Source: Serinus canaria | Lineage: Eukaryota; Chordata; Aves; Passeriformes; Fringillidae | NCBI RefSeq assembly: GCF_022539315.1 | Contig: NC_066316.1 | Coordinates: 60,369,994 to 60,433,993 of the forward strand | Reading direction: 5' to 3' | DNA: 64,000 bases | Shown here: piece by piece, positions 50,838-61,361 of the stretch | How the letters are laid out: every line of letters begins with the position of its first letter | Numbering within the stretch: the first letter of the stretch is position 1 | Notes under the pieces: model-generated | Seen by the model: the letters and a program-made list of their open reading frames with translations, nothing else | Databases searched by the model: none | Told to the model about the DNA's origin: nothing | Program-made: the position numbers and the translations under genes

Positions 50838-50879
50838 CCATATGGGTCCTTTCCAACTCCAAATATTCTGTGGTTCCTC
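50838..50879 (+). mobile_element. CR1 LINE 3' terminus fragment, plus strand
   Basis: atccatatgggtcctttcca followed by actccaaatattctgtggtt matches the last ~40 bases of a sense CR1 element (gatccttatgggtcccttccaactcgagatattctatgattc). Only the terminus is present. Confidence 0.65.
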
Positions 50880-51981
50880 TTTAAAATGCTTTCAACAAAG
50901 TTTCAATAAAACAGTTTAATTTACCTCAGTTGTGAAAAAATAAACAGTAGATGTAGACATGTTAATGGCGACTCATTCAGAGGTTAGGCTATGAATCTTA
51001 GTAACAAAGATATGGAAATAAAAAGTTATACTTTTCCCTAATAATATTTAAAATGTGGTAACAAAACCAATTTTTGTTTCTTTTTCTCATGTTTACTTTT
51101 TGTGAAAATACCTACAACAGCAAAATTTAAATATATACTTCCATAGGTAACAAAAATAAAATACTTGGACTTATGTAAGACTGTAGATAAACAAAAAGGT
51201 AAAATTGAAAAAAGCTAGTGTGTTTACTTGGCTGCAAAATAAATGAATGGGAAATATAGCTTTATATAACACTCAGTGTTAGTCTGGTACTGCTGTTTTT
51301 CCATACATTTTCAATTTTATGAGAAATAAAAGAGGAATATTTACTGTAGCAATAAAAGAAAAAATTATTAAATAGGTAGAATATGAGGAGCTGTAGAAAA
51401 CTATAGACACACAGATGCATCACATGGAGACTTAGAGACGAGTACTGTATGGTTGCTGCTTTCCTTGAACTTAAAAAGAGTAGTAGTGATATTGTTAAGT
51501 CCATGGAAAATGGATTTCTTTTCCTTTTTACCTGGGTATTCAAGAAAGGTTGTGGTTTCCAATGGAAACCTTTGTCTTGTTTGATGGCAGATGGTCACTG
51601 TGTCAGTACTTGTCAGGAGCAGAGTCAAGTGAAAACTTTGTCTCCTGGTTTTGTTGTGGATTTTTCTTGGAAAATGGTGCACATAAGGCAGGTTTTGCTC
51701 TCAAGCTAAGACACCAGTGTGATGTCAGTGAACTCGAGTTGAGCTGGCTTTGGTGTCACAAGTAATGTAATATAGAAGAAGCCTCACCCAGTGAACAGAA
51801 GTTGCCAGGGTAAACTGAAGCAGATGTTTTCACAGAGGGACTAATACATTTTGAAAGGTATCTATATTTAGTTGTACTGGTGGTAATAATGCTTGTGACC
51901 TGAAAATAGCCTCCTGTGAGCTTTACTCTGGGAAAAAATATTGAGGTTTTAATTTTGTGTTACTGATGGATTGAAAGTCTG

Positions 51982-52023
51982 TGTGCCATGACTTCAAAGT
52001 CCATTGTGCCATGACTTCAAAGT
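51982..52023. repeat. Two tandem copies of a 19-bp core with 23-bp period
   Basis: tgtgccatgacttcaaagt occurs at 51982-52000 and 52005-52023. A local duplication. Confidence 0.9.
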
Positions 52024-53728
52024 TCAGGGCTTGCAGACAATGTACAATACTGAGTCTTTCCTTGAGCTCTCATAGCAATAGTAAACTAAATCCTGTAGCT
52101 GACTGCTCGTGTGTACAATGCTAATTTAGTTCCAGTCTCAGTGATCAAGTATCTGAAACTATTTCCAAGCACAGTTTGAAGCCTAAAGTAGGACTTGGAC
52201 TAAGAAGATGAAAAGTCCAATTATGTGTGTGATTCTGTGCCCTACATTTCATGTGTGGTCAGATGAAGCTGCATTGTCTTCATGGTTTTTGCAGGTTTCT
52301 AGAGTAAGCATAATTTTAATTATATCATGGAGGCATTATCAGTGATTCATTTTGGAGAAGGAATATAGAGGAAATAGAGTATTGCTCTGCATTTTTGCAA
52401 ATAACATTAGCTAGAAATAGCCCCTGATGACATGTTTATCTGAAACTGTGCACTCATGTTGTATACTTTTCATAAATAGTAACTTTGAATACTCCAAATG
52501 ACAACTGATAATTAAATTTTTGTTTTTCTGTAGAGTGAGATTCTTTCCAATGCTGTGGTTTGTTTTTTTTTTTTTTTCACAAGGTCCTGCTAAACAAGCA
52601 AAAACTTCATAGACTCTTGGTGTTTGAGATGCCTATGCCATGTTTTCCTGTCTCTCTTCCCCTCTGCCATTTTGCCCTCGTCTTCAGTTTCTCGTCATAC
52701 TTCCCCATGCTTCCAAGCTGTCCCTTTTGTCTCTTCAGTTGTTGTTGTTATGTTTTAACCTTTCCTTTCATCTCACTACATCTTTCATGCCAATTCCTCC
52801 CTTCTGCCAGAATCTTTACACTTTTCTGAACTTCTAGGATTTTCTAAAAGCAGGGGACTTTGGACTTTTTGAGGCTCTTCTGTGAGACAGGAAGGATCTC
52901 TGTCTTTCACAAAGGCTCACATTTATGTAAGGCTGTGCAGCTGGCCTGGGGGGGTCTCTCAGAAATGGTCAGACCTGTCACAATGCTGAGCGTTAACTCA
53001 GTTGCATATGATACCTGGAACAGAATTAACTCAAGAAACAATCAGTAGAAGAATGAGGTAAGATTCAAAAGCTGTGCTTCAGTTCTTTGGAGCCATGGCT
53101 GACCAATGAGTAAAGTTTTAATAGCTTGTAATTCAATATCTGCAAGATAGCAAAGCCTAGGAAAACCATGACAGTCTGAAAACAGTCCTTCTATTGACCA
53201 GAGCTAGATCTGAATACTTGGTAGTTTCAGTATTTCTATTTAGCATGGGAAGATGGAATTAAAGTATATTTTAGTACTTCCAGGAAGTTGTATTCCATGT
53301 AAAAATAAAACTCCTGTATGAGAAACTGTTAAAAAAGTTTTGCAAAAAGATGATGAAAACAGGGAAATTTGTGTGTGCTTTAAAAGCTAAACATCTTTCA
53401 CTGTGGGGAGAAACCACACAGCTGCTTAGGTTTGGAAAAAGCTCTTCTGAGTACACAGGCACTTGGCATTATCTGTGCTATGACAGGGACTGAGTGCTTT
53501 TCATGGCGTGTACAGAAGATGGACACTGTTTGAAGAATTTGATAAAGGAAGTGGAGGAAGGCTCATGCAACCTGGGGCTGCATACATGCTGGGCAAAGAC
53601 AGTGTTTGGCTCTTTGAGACAAAGCACAATTACCAGCAGTGAATTTATCACTTAGCATGAATCATCAGCGTGCACGTGCTCTTGGAGCTGCCTGTTGACC
53701 AGAGTGCTGCCAACTCAGAGGGACCCTT

Positions 53729-53928
53729 TGTAAAAGCAGTGGATGAATGGGATTAAAGCAGATAAATGCTTCCTTAATTTTTAATTGGAAACAGATGCAA
53801 AAGGCAGTGGATTAACAGAAGTAGTGACATTAGCCCTGAGAGAGCAGCTACAGAGAAAGCAAATTGTGCAGCTCAAAGTGTTCAAAGGTGATTTTATAAC
53901 CAGTAAGGGAGTGTGTCATCTAACAGTA
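53729..53928 (+). repeat. Copy A of a ~200-bp direct repeat bracketing the 110-bp exon
   Basis: Matches 60676-60873 in the same orientation, roughly 90% identical by eye (about 16 substitutions and two small indels). Shared blocks include gattaaagcagataaatgc, gatgcaaaaggcagtggatt, agccctgagagagcagctac and gggagtgtgtcatc. The similarity starts and stops sharply. The family was not recognised; it has no CR1 or LTR hallmark. Confidence 0.9.
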
Positions 53929-54267
53929 GGCAAACAACTAATTGAAAAGGATCACTTGGAATAGGAGAATCCATTTTGAGGCTTAAAGTATAAGAGAGCT
54001 TTAGTCTGGGGCAAAGCATGTGCTCATTGGACACAAATGAGGTCCCCTGATCTTTCAGAGTCCGTGGCTCATTGTGCCCCGTGCAGAGCTATTGAGAGCT
54101 ATGATGCAGGGTTAAGACACCAGCTGTCCAATCATTACTCATGCTCCTGGGAGAGCTCTGGCAGACTTGCCACTCTGGAGAACAGTGGAGGAAGAGGAAA
54201 TGTTATAATTAGAAGACAAAAAAAAAAAAGAGGAAGAGTGAAATGCTTTGCCTACTGTCTAAATGTG

Positions 54268-54750
54268 TGTCCTGACTTCAGCTGAGATAATTTTCTCCCT
54301 AGTAGCTGGTACAGTGCTGAGGTTGGGATTTGGGATGAGAATGATTTTGATAAAACACTGATATTTCAGTTGTTCCTATGTAGTGTTCATACTGAGTTGA
54401 GGACTTTTCAGCTTCTCATGCCCTGCCAGCAAGAAGGCACAAGAGGGGATGCAGCCAGACACTGACCTAAACAGGCCAAAGTGATGTTCCATACCCACAG
54501 AACATCATGCTCAGTGTATAAACTGGGGAGAAACCTGGCCAGGCTTCACAGCTGGGAAAACAGCTGGGCATCAGTCTGTGAGTGGTGAGAAATTGCAATG
54601 CACAGAATTTGTTACATATATTCTAATTCTTTTATCATTGTTCTTCTTTTTTTTTTTTCTTTATTGTTTTCTGCCCCATCCAGCTGCTGAAGGAGGAGTG
54701 AGCCACTGGCTGGGTGGAGTTTAGTTGCTGGCTTGGGTTAAACTATGACA
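54268..54750 (+). mobile_element. Diverged ERVL-type solo LTR, sense to PTPRK
   Basis: Opens tgtcctgacttcagctgaga, close to the common avian ERVL LTR start. It continues with ttttctccctagtagctgg, cttttcagcttctcatgccc, gccagcaagaaggcacaa and a TATA element tataaac at 54517. It ends gcttgggttaaactatgaca. The usual ATTAAACTGTC poly(A) region is missing or degraded. Neighbouring 5-mers (atgtg and ctgga) do not match, so the target duplication is lost or the ends are slightly off. No internal retroviral genes. Confidence 0.8.
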
Positions 54751-56411
54751 CTGGAAAGGAAATGTCAAGTGGAACATGTACACCATTGTCAATATAAAAT
54801 GAGGTTTTTTTCCCAATAACATTCAATTTTGTTCTTTTCTGCAAATAGTCCAACCTGAGGGATTTCCAAAGAAGTAATTTTTGCCACCGCCTTTTCTGCA
54901 AATGCTCTTATGGTAAAGACCAGTAAGAGTAGTTCTGGTTTTGTTTTTCCTTTCTAATAGACAAAATTTGCTTTTATTTAAAACTTAGTCTCCAGCTGTA
55001 GTAAAGCGTAAAGTAAAAATGGCAAATCCCTCAGAAAAAGCCAATGGAAAGGTGAACCATTTTAATTTCTGGTAACATTTGAACAGGAGGAGAGATTAAC
55101 TGTCACCATCTCCTGAAAATAAGCATCTACTTGGAGAGAAAGGCTGTAAGATTGCTGCTAATATGCTGCCCTTTTTGACTACAACAAAGGAATTTTTCCC
55201 AATATAACCCTATATATTTCTGCACATAACTTTTGCCAGAGAACATAGTGATTCTGTGCATGGCTTTCGCAGAGTATAATAATAATAAAAATACTCTGTT
55301 TACATACACTTTCATTATTTTGTAGCAGGAAAACTGAAGCAATATAAATTCATTTTTATAGTGGTTGGTGTCAGTTAATACATTGTTTTTCCAGAAGTAA
55401 TGTATTGTAATATAAATTTCCTGTTAAGTCCATGTAGAACAACATTTAAGTGACACTATTTGTGAATAACAATTTATTTGTGACTGTGACATAATTTAAT
55501 GCAAATATATTGGTCTAAAATGAATCAGTGTAATGTCAGATTGATGGTTTGTACTTTCATTATGCAGAGTATTTATAAAGTCCATCATCCCACATGCATA
55601 TAGAAGAAAAGATTATCAGCTATTCACTATATGAATATATAGTTTTATTAAAAGAGCTCTGGAGATGCATGTAAATAATGAAAGAAGAGCTTGTGTTGTT
55701 TGCACTATAAAATCTTGCTGAGATTCCCTTTGAATTTGTTGTATCTTGCTTTTTCATATATATGCATTTTATGTTTGTATACTTTTTTGCTGTTATTTTG
55801 CTTGTTTTGGGGTTTTTTGGTTTTTTTTTTTTTGCTTAAATTCAAAATCTCTTCTGATATCCATATAGTTAAATCCACCCCAATTATTTCACTTCTTCAG
55901 AAAATGTAAATCCTGACTTGTTGGAAGTTTAGCATAGAATAATGCATGGGAAAGAAACTGTGTTTACTGTTGCTGTCACTGAGAGATGGTAGGGTCACAC
56001 TTCACAAGATCAGCAGATCAGAATCTTTTTCAAGAGTGGGTGCAGAGGCCAAAAGGTCCGAGTTCTACTCCTCTAGCAGCTACTTATACTTTTTGAATGA
56101 CTCAGATGATTATTTTAAGTAACATACTTCACCTTAACACACTTGTAATAGTCTTGTGTGTTTTGATTTAAGTGTAAACTGTCTGTAAGTCCAAAGGAAT
56201 GAGTGAGAGCTAGTGTAGGAAAAGAATGGGAGCTGGGAAGTCAGCAAAAATGTGCTGTGGCGAGTGATGGAGCTTCTGGAAATGCTCACACAAGCCTGAA
56301 GAAAGCCTTTGCTGCTGTGTGTGAGGAGTTTTCTGAAAGCTGTTATCAACAGAGGGATGACATTTACCTGGCTAGTTTTGACCCAAGTCCTTGCTAAATA
56401 TCATACAAAGG

Positions 56412-57009
56412 TGTGTTGGGTCTGGCTGAGCTGGAGCTCACTTTCCCTCGGCAGCCCTCACAGTGCTGTGCTTTGCACTGGTACCCAGGAAGGTGCTGAT
56501 TACACACCGGGGTTCTGCTGCTGGGCAGGGCTGGCACCACCTCAGGGCTGACTCCCAACTCTCTCCCCCCTGCAAGAGGCTGGGAGTGGGCAAGATCCTG
56601 GGAAGAGATACAGCCAGGCCAGCTGACCCAAATTACCCAAAGGGCTATTCCATGCCATATGATGTCAGCTCAGATGTAAAAGCTAAGGGAGGGAGAAGGA
56701 ATGGAGTGAAATTCTTTATTGTACAATTGTTGCTTTCTGGAGCAGCCACTGCCCATGCTGAAGCCCTGCTTCTTGAGAAGTGGCTGAACACTGCTCACTG
56801 ATGGGAAGTAGAGATGAAATGTTCCCCTTTGCTTATGCATGTGCAAACTTCTGCTTTTTTTGGATATTTTTCCCCGTCTTTGGTAATCTGCCTTATCTCA
56901 GCCCACTAATTGTTTTCCATCTTATTTTCTCTCCTCTGTCCTGCTGGGAAGGGGAGTGAGAGAGCAGCTTGCTGGGCACTTAGCATCTAGCCAAGGTCAA
57001 CCCACAACA
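56412..57009 (+). mobile_element. ERVL-type solo LTR with 5-bp target-site duplication, sense to PTPRK
   Basis: A 598-bp element from TGTGTTGGG to CCCACAACA, flanked on both sides by AAAGG (56407-56411 and 57010-57014), the 5-bp duplication expected for ERVL. Internal landmarks match avian ERVL LTRs: gggctattccatgccatatg, gatgtcagctcag, ctgaagccctgcttcttgag, atctcagcccac and gtgagagagcagcttgctgg. The TATA position reads atgtaaaag and no AATAAA or ATTAAA is present, so promoter and poly(A) signal look decayed. The 112-codon frame inside is incidental. Confidence 0.88.
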
Positions 57010-57014
57010 AAAGG

Positions 57015-59830
57015 GAAGGCTCTTACCACTACTTTCGAAAGGTGCCGATTAAGGCGTTGCTGACGTCCTTAGAGTCCTGGTGGGAGTTACAGGGATAACA
57101 GTGGCTGCCTACATGGAGAAATGCAGTTTGAGTCCTCAGGGTAGTGTTACCAACAGGTTACCTTGCTGTTGTTCTTTTGTTGGTGTTGGGGGTTTTTTTG
57201 ATTTGTTGTTTTTTTTTTTCTTGTTTTGTTTTTGCTTGTTTAGGGTTTTTTACTAATTTTGACCTTTCTAATATTTCTGTTTGTAACAAATACTGACCTG
57301 ATAAAAAAGACATAAAAGAACAAACGAGGATGCTAAGGAATTATTTTGACTAACCTGAATATGTTCTGTTCTTTAAGTAAATTCTCTTACTTCTGCTTTT
57401 CTCTCTCTCCTCACTCCCTTTACCCTTTTGGTAAAGCAGTGGAATTAAAAGACATTTTTACTGTGGCTAAACTGGAGTAACGGAAAGGAAAAAAATAATT
57501 TCAGACCATCAAAATATGTCCTTCAAACTAATATTAATTTATATTCATTTTTCTGAGCACTTGAACTTTTATTTATCTTTGTTTTAATTCCAGTTGAGTT
57601 CTCAGATTATTTAAATTAATCCCTACATTAATTTTTTTCAATTTGTGGGGATGGAAGAGGTTTGTGGCAATTACTGTTCTCTTTCTCTAGATGCTTGCTC
57701 TCTTTTTCTTTATGACCTTTTTAAACTGGGATTCCAAGCAAGCTGTTCATTGCTGTGATAGCTTCTGTTCTTGTACGTTCCCATGCCAGAGGGAAGAGAA
57801 GCATGAAACTAGCTGGGATCACATAATTCCAGTCATTCTAACATTGCTTCTGCTGCCTTAAGCATCAAACTTTGTATTGCAGGAGAAGAAAAGAGTCATG
57901 GAATGAGATGAGCCTAGAGGCTTCTCCCACCTTGGTGTTTAAACCAAAGGTGTAGGAGGATTTATGCAACCACCCAATGTAGAGCCCTACACCCAGTTTC
58001 AAGTGAATATGAAGCATTTCTTTTTTATAGTACTGCACAAAAAGTATTTTGCATGTTTTTGAGCAATCATGTCTGCTTTCTTTTAACCTCACATACTTTG
58101 ATGTGGTTTATTGCCAAATTTCATACACTGTGTACATGCCCTGGTGTGTACCCATTTTCTTTCCCAAGCACAGATGTACATGCACACACAAAAAATCATG
58201 CATGCATCTCCCAAGGAAAATGTCATGTGGATCAGGGTACTTTCATACCTCTTTTGAGATGTGAGGAAATACCATAGGGTATTCCCATGAAAAATGAAAC
58301 ATTGCCTACAGGAAGTCTCTCAATGACACAAACAGCACAGAGGGGCTGTCACTGCATGTCAGCCTTCATCCACTGCCTGGTATGTCCTGGGACCCTGAAG
58401 AAAAGCACCAGACTGTGATTTTAGTTAACTTCTCCTGAGCCTTCTTATGACAGTTAGATGAACGTGTTCTTCAAAGCTCTCACCTGTTTACTTCTGGGCT
58501 TTTTTGACTACTTAAATTTATTATTAATGTGCCAAGTTATGTTGATTGTACCAAGGGTCAAATCACCATTTATAGTTTTCATGTAGACTGAAATAAATTT
58601 CACTGATGTGAGAGACCACTCACTCTTTCCTGCTGCTAGCACAGCACCTGGCACTTCCTTTGATCCATTGGATTTTAATTTATTTCTGCTCTTTGTAAAA
58701 CTTCAGTCTGCTTTGATAATAATGAATATCCAAGGAGTGTCATGCATAAGGCTCACTGAAAGCTGCACTGGAGAAAATAGGCTTATTAGAAGGAGACAGA
58801 AATATATGTCAACATATTAAATAGAAATAACATTTTAGATTGAAAGACTGCAAATTTGAACAACTTTGTCTCTTTGAGGGGGAAGGTGTTTCACTGGGTT
58901 CAGAGTTTCTCCAGGCAGTCCCTCATGCTCACCCCCTTCTCTCAGCATGTGTGTGTTCAAATCTAGGTGAGCTGCTCTGATAAAAAGGAATTGTATGTGT
59001 AGGCAAAAATATCTTGTAAGCTGTAATGGGAGATAACTAAATGCTCTTGCCTGGTGTTGATGGGATTACCAGGTGCTGTGAATCACTTGGGCAAGGAGGC
59101 CTGAGGTGACATTTCAGACTTGTTATTACACCAGGGATATTGGTTCCATTTAAAAAAAAAGAAAGTAGGGTGATCTTGGTGTTGTTCTGTTCAAAGCTTT
59201 GAAAACATCTCTTATTGGAAAGATTTGAAGTAAGCAGTCTTGATCCTTCTGCACATAAAGAGGTCAAAGGCTGAAAGAAATGGCGGATAAGCTGGTGTGT
59301 TTCTCCATGCTCAGCCCTCTCTTTTAAATGAGGATTTCTTTTAAAACAACAAATCGTAAGAAGATGTGATTGAAAACTGTTTTGTAAGAATTTCTCTCCT
59401 TTGGAAGAAGCCGTGTAACAGAAACTCTTCCTTGACTTTGATTTTTTTCCATTTAAAAGAATTTTAGAACCGTGTAGTCCTTGTCCTAAGATACGCTTAT
59501 TACAGAGTTCAGTGATGTTCCCTAAAGTTGTAATCTAGCTTGAACTGTTTCCCCTGGCTATACTATGAGACAATTTGACTTTGCATGGAGTTTTGAAAAC
59601 CGTATGTGGGGATAACGTTAATGTTTCAACTTCATGCTCTCTCTGCACTGCAAATGACAAAATACACTTTGAAGTGCTTTTTCACACACTCTACCATTGC
59701 CTTTTGCATGCAAATGAATATTAATAAAAATAGACCCGTGCTCACTTTTGGTTTTAATAGGATGTTCTGTCATCTCTTTAGTTTTTCTGTCTCGAATTTC
59801 CTATTTTTAAAACTTCCATTTTGTTTGTAG
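57015..59830 (+). other. PTPRK intron (last part) upstream of the 110-bp exon
   Basis: Holds a G/T-rich low-complexity tract (57165-57260) and otherwise unique sequence. It ends in a long pyrimidine-rich tract and ttgtttgtag, the acceptor of the exon at 59831. Confidence 0.7.
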
Positions 59831-59940
59831 TGCCAGGCCCTATACCTGCCAAATCAGTGAAAGGAACTCCTTTTGAAGATAAGATCTTCCTCAACTGGAA
59901 GGAACCTGTGGATCCAAATGGCATCATTACTCAGTATGAG
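59831..59940 (+). CDS. PTPRK: PTPRK internal exon, first part of fibronectin type III repeat 3
   Basis: This 110-bp exon encodes 37 residues, the first completed from the G left by the previous exon (G|TG, Val). It follows the acceptor ttgtttgtag and ends at TATGAG|gtaatc in phase 0. The peptide starts VPGPIPAKS, continues with the FNIII strand KIFLNWKEP and ends NGIITQYE, the usual first half of repeat 3 in kappa-type receptors. The core Trp is at exon residue 23. The 110-bp length and 1-to-0 phase agree with my memory of this exon in the type IIB phosphatase genes. The donor gtaatc departs from consensus at its last base, so it is not the strongest. Intron read-through would add about 29 codons before a stop at 60028. 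Because 110 is not a multiple of three, skipping this exon would shift the frame. A ~200-bp direct repeat lies in the introns on either side. Confidence 0.95.
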
Positions 59941-60520
59941 GTAATCATTAAACACATAACAAGCATATATGATGGGGCTAGGGAGGTACATCAAGAGAAG
60001 TGGCTGACAGAGGATGTTTATGCTCTTTAAGCAGCTATTCAATAGTATGCTCCTTTCATTTACTGAATACATGATTTTCTGTAGTGCTTAGGTGCTCAAA
60101 ATTTGTAATTATCATGCATATGACTGTCCATCCCTGTCAAGTGCTTTAAATATCTTTTATTGTTACTATATACCATTCCAAAGCCATGACAGCCATGACC
60201 TACAAAATTTTCTTCATTGGAAGCAAAGGTTACATGAAAAGGAAGATGGTTATAAAATTTGGAACAATGGGTTTTTTTAGCTTTGTTAGATTTTTAGATA
60301 TCACCTTTTAAGAAAACCTCCATATGAATTCCGTTTCAAGTGTATTTACTTGATGAGCCTTCTGGGGACCTCCGCAGGAGGTTGGCAGGTAACACAACCC
60401 GATTTGAGCAGCAAACATCACACTTTCCAGCGCTCTTCTTTTAAAGGAACAAAAGATATAACTTTGTGTATTAGTGAATTATAGGAAGGCAAACCAACAA
60501 ACCAAACAAAACCCCTTAAA

Positions 60521-60558
60521 ATTATTTATTTATCTATTTATTTATTCATTTATTTAAT
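60521..60558. repeat. (ATTT)n-like simple repeat
   Basis: About nine ATTT-type tetramers with two C substitutions. Likely length-variable. Confidence 0.85.
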
Positions 60559-60675
60559 GTAGACTAAATTCACGAGATAGTGTGAGTTAAACCGGGTGGG
60601 CAGCTCAACCCCACTCAGCCATTTGCTGACTTCCCCTCAGTGGAATGTAACAGTGAAATTTTCATACATAAACTA

Positions 60676-60873
60676 TGTAAAAGAAGTTGATGAACAGGAT
60701 TAAAGCAGATAAATGCTCCCTTAATTTTTAGTTGGAAACACACAGATGCAAAAGGCAGTGGATTAACAGTGACCTTAGCCCTGAGAGAGCAGCTACAGAG
60801 AAATCAAATTGTGAAACTCAAAGTGTTCCATGGTGATTCTATACCCAGCAAGGGAGTGTGTCATCCAACAGTA
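60676..60873 (+). repeat. Copy B of a ~200-bp direct repeat bracketing the 110-bp exon
   Basis: Matches 53729-53928 in direct orientation at roughly 90% identity by eye. It differs mainly by a CACA insertion and a 6-base deletion. It is followed about 60 bases later by the CR1 piece but is not itself recognisable as CR1. Confidence 0.9.
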
Positions 60874-60939
60874 ATGATGAAGGGTGCCTGCACAGCCTTT
60901 CAAGTAAGGCAAACTCTTCAAAAGTACACATGAAATCCT

Positions 60940-61037
60940 CATTGGTTTAGTGCTGGACTTGGCACTGTTGGGTTAATGGTTGGAATCAATGATCCTAAGG
61001 ATCGTCTCCAACCTAAATGATTATGTGATTCTGTGGT
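60940..61037 (+). mobile_element. CR1 LINE 3' end, plus strand, close to an acceptor
   Basis: ggtttagtgctggacttggc, then actgttgggttaatggttgg, aatcaatgatcctaaggatc and aacctaaatgattatgtgat follow the sense CR1 terminus closely. It ends with attctgtgg about 120 bases before the exon at 61160. Confidence 0.88.
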
Positions 61038-61150
61038 ATCTCCAAGATAAATGGGCAGCTAGATGAGCATGTGTCTTTTGCTTCCTTTCTAGCCAAGCTA
61101 ACCTTAATCCCTTGTGCCAAAACTTTAAGGAGTTGTTGCAAAAATTGTTG

Positions 61151-61165
61151 TTTCCCCAGGTGAGC
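61151..61165 (+). promoter_or_regulatory. Juxtaposed acceptor/donor (recursive-splice-like) sequence
   Basis: tttccccag|gtgagc joins a 3' splice site directly to a good 5' splice-site match. After joining to the preceding exon the junction reads GAG|GTGAGC, a reconstituted donor. Whether it is ever used as a donor cannot be told from sequence. Confidence 0.5.
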
Positions 61166-61361
61166 TATAGCAGTATACAGTCATTTGATCCTGCAGTTCC
61201 AGTGGCAGGACCTCCACAGACAGTATCCAAGCTGTGGAACAGCACACACCACGTCTTCTCTCACCTGCACCCTGGTACTACCTACCAGTTCTTCATACGT
61301 GCGAGCACCATCAAAGGGTTTGGACCAGCAACCACCATCAATGTAACAACCAACATCTCAG
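61160..61361 (+). CDS. PTPRK: PTPRK internal exon, second part of fibronectin type III repeat 3
   Basis: This 202-bp exon encodes 67 residues plus one base of the next codon. It starts in phase 0 after the acceptor gtttccccag and ends at AACATCTCAG|gtaaaa. It completes FNIII repeat 3: [20 protein letters not shown], then the [11 protein letters not shown]yr-corner segment (exon residues 36-45), then [10 protein letters not shown]. Sequons lie at residues 27 (NST), 61 (NVT) and 65 (NIS). The [16 protein letters not shown] segment is characteristic of kappa; PTPRM has a different SSFDPEIDL-type sequence here, as I recall it. The exon opens with GTGAGC directly after CAG, so the acceptor is also a good donor-like sequence. 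The polypyrimidine tract in front is short and broken by purines. The length is not a multiple of three, so skipping would shift the frame. Confidence 0.95.

Larger units (their letters stand above)
50298..53728 (+). other. PTPRK intron (first part) downstream of the FNIII-2 exon
   Basis: Starts with a near-consensus donor gtaagttt. It contains a short CR1 terminus at 50838-50879, a 23-bp-period duplication at 51982-52023 and a T-rich tract at 52560-52577. No coding exon is supported between 50298 and 59830. Confidence 0.7.
59941..61159 (+). other. Short PTPRK intron between the two halves of FNIII repeat 3
   Basis: A 1219-bp intron with donor gtaatc and acceptor gtttccccag. It contains an (ATTT)n-like tract (60521-60558), copy B of the ~200-bp repeat and a CR1 terminus. 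Repeats fill about a quarter of it and reach to about 120 bases from the acceptor. Confidence 0.85.

Noticed and set aside
59941..60030. Intron read-through after the 110-bp exon
   Set aside because: The open extension is about 29 codons and ends in ordinary intron; the donor is imperfect but usable and the next exon fits in phase.
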